9,321 nucleotides of DNA from Bacteroidales bacterium (GTDB lineage: Bacteria > Bacteroidota > Bacteroidia > Bacteroidales > WCHB1-69): assembly GCA_012838875.1 (NCBI GenBank), contig DUOL01000052.1, forward strand, positions 1 through 9,321. Reading direction: 5' to 3'. A program made the translations under genes and the position numbers. Below are positions 6,902-9,321 of the stretch, in pieces (position 1 is the first letter of the stretch; each line of letters begins with the position of its first letter). Below the pieces are notes generated by a model that made no database searches, was not told the origin of the DNA, and saw only the letters and a program-made list of their open reading frames with translations.

Positions 6902-7885
6902 ATGAATAATTTTGAAAAAAGAGACAATATAACTCAAATTATTTCTCAATTAATTGAGAACTTGAAAATTATAACTGATAAAAAAAATGACTTTTCGGTT
7001 CTTGAACGAGATATTATTTTGGATTTTCTAAAAAAAGCCTATCTTGACCTTGTGCAACTTTCGTTCTCTCCTACTAATATCATAGATAACTCAACAAAAG
7101 AGGAAAATGAAGAAATGGAAAAGGAAATTGTGAAAAGTAAAGAAGCTGAAAGAGAAGAGGTTAAAATCGAACCGGAAGAAAGTGAAGAGGCTGACAGAGA
7201 AATAATTGAAAGTGAACAAGAAGAGAGTAAGGAAGTGGAGAATGAAGAAATTGAAGTTGAACTTGAAGTTGAAGTTGAAAGAGAAATAGACGCTGAAGTT
7301 CAAATAGAGCATAGCGAAGAAGAAGAGTCGGCAACATCCAGCGTAGCTGTTACCGAAGAAGATTTAATAACTTTTCTCCCTGATGAAAATGTAGAGCAAG
7401 CATCAACGGAATTATTTGATGAAGCTAAAGATGAAGCTCCTGAGGAACCGGAAGAAGAGGTTACAGTTGAAGAGAATGAGCCCGTCAAGAAAGAAGCTAC
7501 AAAAAGTGTCCCCGTCCAAGAGTCTCTTTTCGGGGAAGCGGAAGTGAGCGAAGTAAAAAAGGAAGAAAAGAAAAAGGATGTTCGTTCATTGAATGATTTA
7601 CTTTTAGAACAAATAGAGGATAAATCTTTAAACAATAAATTTCACGAAGCCAAAATTGAAGATTTATCAAAAGCAATTTCATTAAACGATAAGTTTTTAT
7701 ATATCAGAGAACTATTTAAAAATCAAGGCACGGAATTTAGCAAGGCAATTCAAACGCTCAATCGCTGTAACACTATAGACGAGGCTTTTGCTGAAATAGA
7801 GAAACTTAAAAAGTTCTATTTTTGGGATTCTACTTCGGAGGCTTATTTATCGCTTTGCGACTTAATACGGAGAAAATTTTCTTAG
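6902..7885 (+). CDS. Acidic hypothetical protein with conserved Bacteroidota C-terminal domain
   Basis: I recognise the type but not a function. The 327-aa product has three parts. An N-terminal helical region (1-60) is followed by a long Glu-rich, low-complexity linker (about 65-225) with E/V and E/K runs, surely disordered or coiled and strongly acidic. A folded C-terminal part (about 228-327) begins RSLNDLLLEQIEDKSLNNKF and continues IEDLSKAISLNDKFLYIREL, ending near FYFWDSTSEAYLSLCDLIRR. This C-terminal pattern resembles a conserved hypothetical protein of Bacteroidota. There is no signal peptide or membrane segment, so it should be cytoplasmic. QESLF (206-210) in the linker resembles a DNA sliding-clamp-binding pentapeptide. 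It diverges from tdk and ends 14 bp from the convergent peroxidase gene. Confidence 0.85.
   Translation: MNNFEKRDNITQIISQLIENLKIITDKKNDFSVLERDIILDFLKKAYLDLVQLSFSPTNIIDNSTKEENEEMEKEIVKSKEAEREEVKIEPEESEEADREIIESEQEESKEVENEEIEVELEVEVEREIDAEVQIEHSEEEESATSSVAVTEEDLITFLPDENVEQASTELFDEAKDEAPEEPEEEVTVEENEPVKKEATKSVPVQESLFGEAEVSEVKKEEKKKDVRSLNDLLLEQIEDKSLNNKFHEAKIEDLSKAISLNDKFLYIRELFKNQGTEFSKAIQTLNRCNTIDEAFAEIEKLKKFYFWDSTSEAYLSLCDLIRRKFS
7253..7279 (+). repeat. Short in-frame tandem repeat in the acidic linker
   Basis: Units of GAAGTTGAA or GAACTTGAA follow each other, coding the run EVELEVEVE in the linker. The repeat lies in a wider purine-rich coding tract (about 7090-7330). In-frame length variation between strains would be tolerated, since multiples of three or nine only lengthen the linker. 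Confidence 0.6.
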
Positions 7886-7899
7886 TCTTTCAAAATAGC

Positions 7900-9063
7900 C
7901 TAATGTGGATTGGCAAACTGCGGATTGGTAAGAAATTCTTCATCCGTTAAGGTATTTAAAAAGGCTTTTAAATCTTCCAGTTGTGGCGGTGTAAGTAAAG
8001 CGCCACCTTGATTAATTTTATGCATTAAAGGGTGTACGTAGGGTGAATAAATCAGCCCTTCGTTGTAAAACCTCAACACTTCGTCAAGGGTTTCAAAGCG
8101 TCCGTCTCGCATATACGGCGCTGTTACTACGACATTTCGTAATGTTGGGGCACGGTAAGCTCCAATATCAGACGGATTTCCCGTATAACCGTATCTATCG
8201 TGAGGGTCATCGAAAATAGAATCTAACGCATTGTTATAAAACAAATTAGTAGTAAACAACGGTGTTCCTTCACTTCCATGACAATGAAAACAATCTGCCC
8301 CCTCTTCGGTTGTAAATAAAATATAGCCACGCAATTCCGAATTGGTCAATTGCACCTCGCCTCTCATAAACTTATCAAATTTGGAATTACCGGAAATAAG
8401 CGTTCTAATAAATTGTGCTATCGCTTTTTTAATTCTATCCATAGTTACCTCTTCGGTTCCAAAAGCCTTTTTAAACATTGGAGGATAAGTGGGAATGCCG
8501 GCAATGGCGGCAACGGTTTTCTCTGCTGTACTATTCATCTCATCAGGTCCTGTGATTGCCATTCTTACAATATCTTCAAGATTTCTTCGGTCAATATGAG
8601 GATTACTTTCGCATACCATACCGTTCCAAAAGTATCCTTCATTATTGAAAATCAGGTTGATAAGAGGCATTACGTTATGGTGTGGAGCCACACCACCTAA
8701 GCCCATCACTTCACCATTAGGAAATCGCGGGTTGTTAGTACCTATGTCAAAGCCCGTAGCTTGTACATGGCAGTTTGCACACGAAAGCATCGAATCGGGA
8801 TTAGTACCTAAATAGCCGCAGAGTCGCGTATCATAAAAGAGATAACGTCCTAATTGCACTCCCTCGACAGTTAAAGGATTATCTTCCGGTATATTAAGGC
8901 GTGTCGGAAAAAATTGGGGAATCTTTAAATTATAAGGAGTCGCACTAAAAGGCACAACATCGGGGATATCCTCTTTGTGACAACCGTTAATGAAAAGAAT
9001 CAACCCAATAGTTAGAGAGAAGAGGGCAGAACCGACAATAATTTTAATCTTATTAAAACGCAT
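7900..9063 (-). CDS. Di-haem cytochrome c peroxidase / MauG-family lipoprotein
   Basis: Cell-envelope di-haem protein of the bacterial cytochrome c peroxidase family, which reduces H2O2 to water with electrons from small cytochromes or quinol-linked carriers; MauG-type relatives oxidise other substrates. The 387-aa product starts with a lipoprotein signal (hydrophobic residues 8-25, lipobox INGC, Cys28), so it is probably anchored facing the periplasm. Two c-type haem sites are present: CANCH (95-99) and CFHCH (258-262). Other family marks are LGRYLFYDTRL (71-81), GYFWNG (143-148), YRAPTLRNV (303-311) and APYMRDGRF (315-323), with Met318 a likely axial ligand of the second haem. Two further cysteines, Cys82 and Cys151, are outside the haem motifs. 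It is monocistronic as far as seen; no cytochrome maturation or electron-donor gene is adjacent. Confidence 0.93.
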   Translation of the reverse strand: MRFNKIKIIVGSALFSLTIGLILFINGCHKEDIPDVVPFSATPYNLKIPQFFPTRLNIPEDNPLTVEGVQLGRYLFYDTRLCGYLGTNPDSMLSCANCHVQATGFDIGTNNPRFPNGEVMGLGGVAPHHNVMPLINLIFNNEGYFWNGMVCESNPHIDRRNLEDIVRMAITGPDEMNSTAEKTVAAIAGIPTYPPMFKKAFGTEEVTMDRIKKAIAQFIRTLISGNSKFDKFMRGEVQLTNSELRGYILFTTEEGADCFHCHGSEGTPLFTTNLFYNNALDSIFDDPHDRYGYTGNPSDIGAYRAPTLRNVVVTAPYMRDGRFETLDEVLRFYNEGLIYSPYVHPLMHKINQGGALLTPPQLEDLKAFLNTLTDEEFLTNPQFANPH

Positions 9064-9082
9064 ATCCTTGAGCTTTAAGAGG

Positions 9083-9113
9083 CAAAAATAATAATTTATT
9101 GGGAAAACAGCAA
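9083..9113 (-). promoter_or_regulatory. Promoter of the cytochrome c peroxidase gene
   Basis: Minus-strand TATTTTTG (9083-9090) matches TAnnTTTG, with TTG (9111-9113, within CTTG) 20 bp upstream at the -33 position. This is the best two-part promoter in the window. The start would be near 9077, leaving a leader of only about 14 nt. Confidence 0.55.
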
Positions 9114-9180
9114 GCGGGATTCAATATATTTTCCTGTTATATATTTTTCTCCTATATACGCCTCTGTATGAGCAACTTAG

Positions 9181-9321
9181 CTGCGTGAGGGCGCAGGTGG
9201 AAAGCCCGCAAGGGCGGAAGCCGCTGGGGACGCGGCGGCAAAAAAGCGAGCTTGTAAGCTCTTTTTGCCGCCTTGCGTCCCCACGGCTTGTGCCCGCGGA
9301 CTTGGAACCGAAGACCGACCC
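9181..9321. repeat. GC-rich multi-hairpin element (possible repeated or mobile intergenic element), cut by window end
   Basis: The base composition jumps from AT-rich to strongly GC-rich at about 9180. Three hairpins follow one another. The first is CTGCG/CGCAG (9181-9185 with 9192-9196). The second is GCCC-GCAA-GGGC (9204-9215), closed by a GNRA-type tetraloop. The third is long: AAGCCG (9218-9223) pairs with CGGCTT (9284-9289), GGGGACGC (9226-9233) with GCGTCCCC (9275-9282), GGCGGCAAAAA (9234-9244) with TTTTTGCCGCC (9262-9272), and GAGCTT (9248-9253) with AAGCTC (9256-9261). That is about 31 pairs with small bulges. The nested symmetry suggests selection for RNA or DNA structure, as in REP/MITE-like repeats, but I do not recognise the family. 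No rRNA or tRNA motif is evident. Confidence 0.6.

Noticed and set aside
7091..7635. Minus-strand open frames rich in Phe or Ser opposite the acidic protein gene
   Set aside because: They are mirror images of Glu/Lys-rich codons (GAA becomes TTC); low-complexity composition explains their openness.
8350..8700. 116-aa plus-strand open frame inside the peroxidase gene
   Set aside because: It is antisense to a well-conserved di-haem peroxidase and resembles no family.
1..9321. CRISPR repeat-spacer array
   Set aside because: No regularly spaced direct repeats are seen anywhere. The only repeat-like piece is the single GTTGTGAA in the tracrRNA, so the array must lie outside.
9122..9321. Minus-strand open frame through the GC-rich island
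   Set aside because: It is open for about 65 codons, but the sequence is dominated by nested palindromes, the peptide is Cys/Arg/Ser-rich without known motifs, and base pairing explains the composition better. It cannot be settled without sequence beyond 9321.
9181..9321. rRNA, tRNA or other housekeeping RNA
   Set aside because: No tRNA cloverleaf, CCA end or recognisable rRNA or RNase P core segment is seen; only stacked hairpins.

Overview
The window looks like Bacteroidota (probably Bacteroidales) chromosome. It is AT-rich, and Shine-Dalgarno sequences are mostly absent. The promoter-like element TAnnTTTG, the -7 consensus of the Bacteroidota housekeeping sigma factor, recurs upstream of nearly every gene, usually as TATTTTTG. 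Tdk, the ECF sigma factor, the DinF-type MATE protein and the acidic hypothetical protein all read like Bacteroidota family members. This assignment comes from sequence style and remembered family features, not from a database search.

Layout. From 1 to 3878 (minus) runs a very large type II-C-like cas9. It is open through all 1292 visible codons and cut by the left window edge. The 293-bp gap 3879-4171 is not empty: it carries a cas9 promoter (minus) and, divergently on the plus strand, a compact tracrRNA gene with its own -7 element, an anti-repeat, an AAGG-type nexus and a strong rho-independent terminator. Next is a DinF-type MATE exporter (4172-5470, plus), whose last 15 bp overlap a convergent ECF sigma factor gene (5456-6037, minus). 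Upstream of that on the same strand is thymidine kinase tdk (6216-6812, minus). Diverging from tdk is a very acidic Bacteroidota-type hypothetical protein (6902-7885, plus). It ends 14 bp from a convergent di-haem cytochrome c peroxidase/MauG-family lipoprotein (7900-9063, minus). The right end (about 9181-9321) is a sharply GC-rich island made of three successive hairpins, the last with about 31 base pairs. It looks like a mobile or repeated intergenic element and runs off the window.

How it works together. Cas9 and the tracrRNA form one unit: the nuclease and its RNA cofactor, expressed from opposite strands of one short intergenic region. The crRNA array and cas1/cas2 are not in the window and are expected beyond the left edge. 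The anti-repeat lets the start of the missing CRISPR repeat be predicted as (G/A)TTGTGAAT.CTTT. The other genes look like ordinary chromosomal housekeeping or accessory genes (efflux, regulation, thymidine salvage, periplasmic peroxide handling) with no evident link to the CRISPR locus.

The points most worth a second look are the unannotated tracrRNA and its possible self-hairpin, two internal duplications inside the Cas9 protein, the GC-rich multi-hairpin island, and a clamp-binding-like pentapeptide in the acidic protein.
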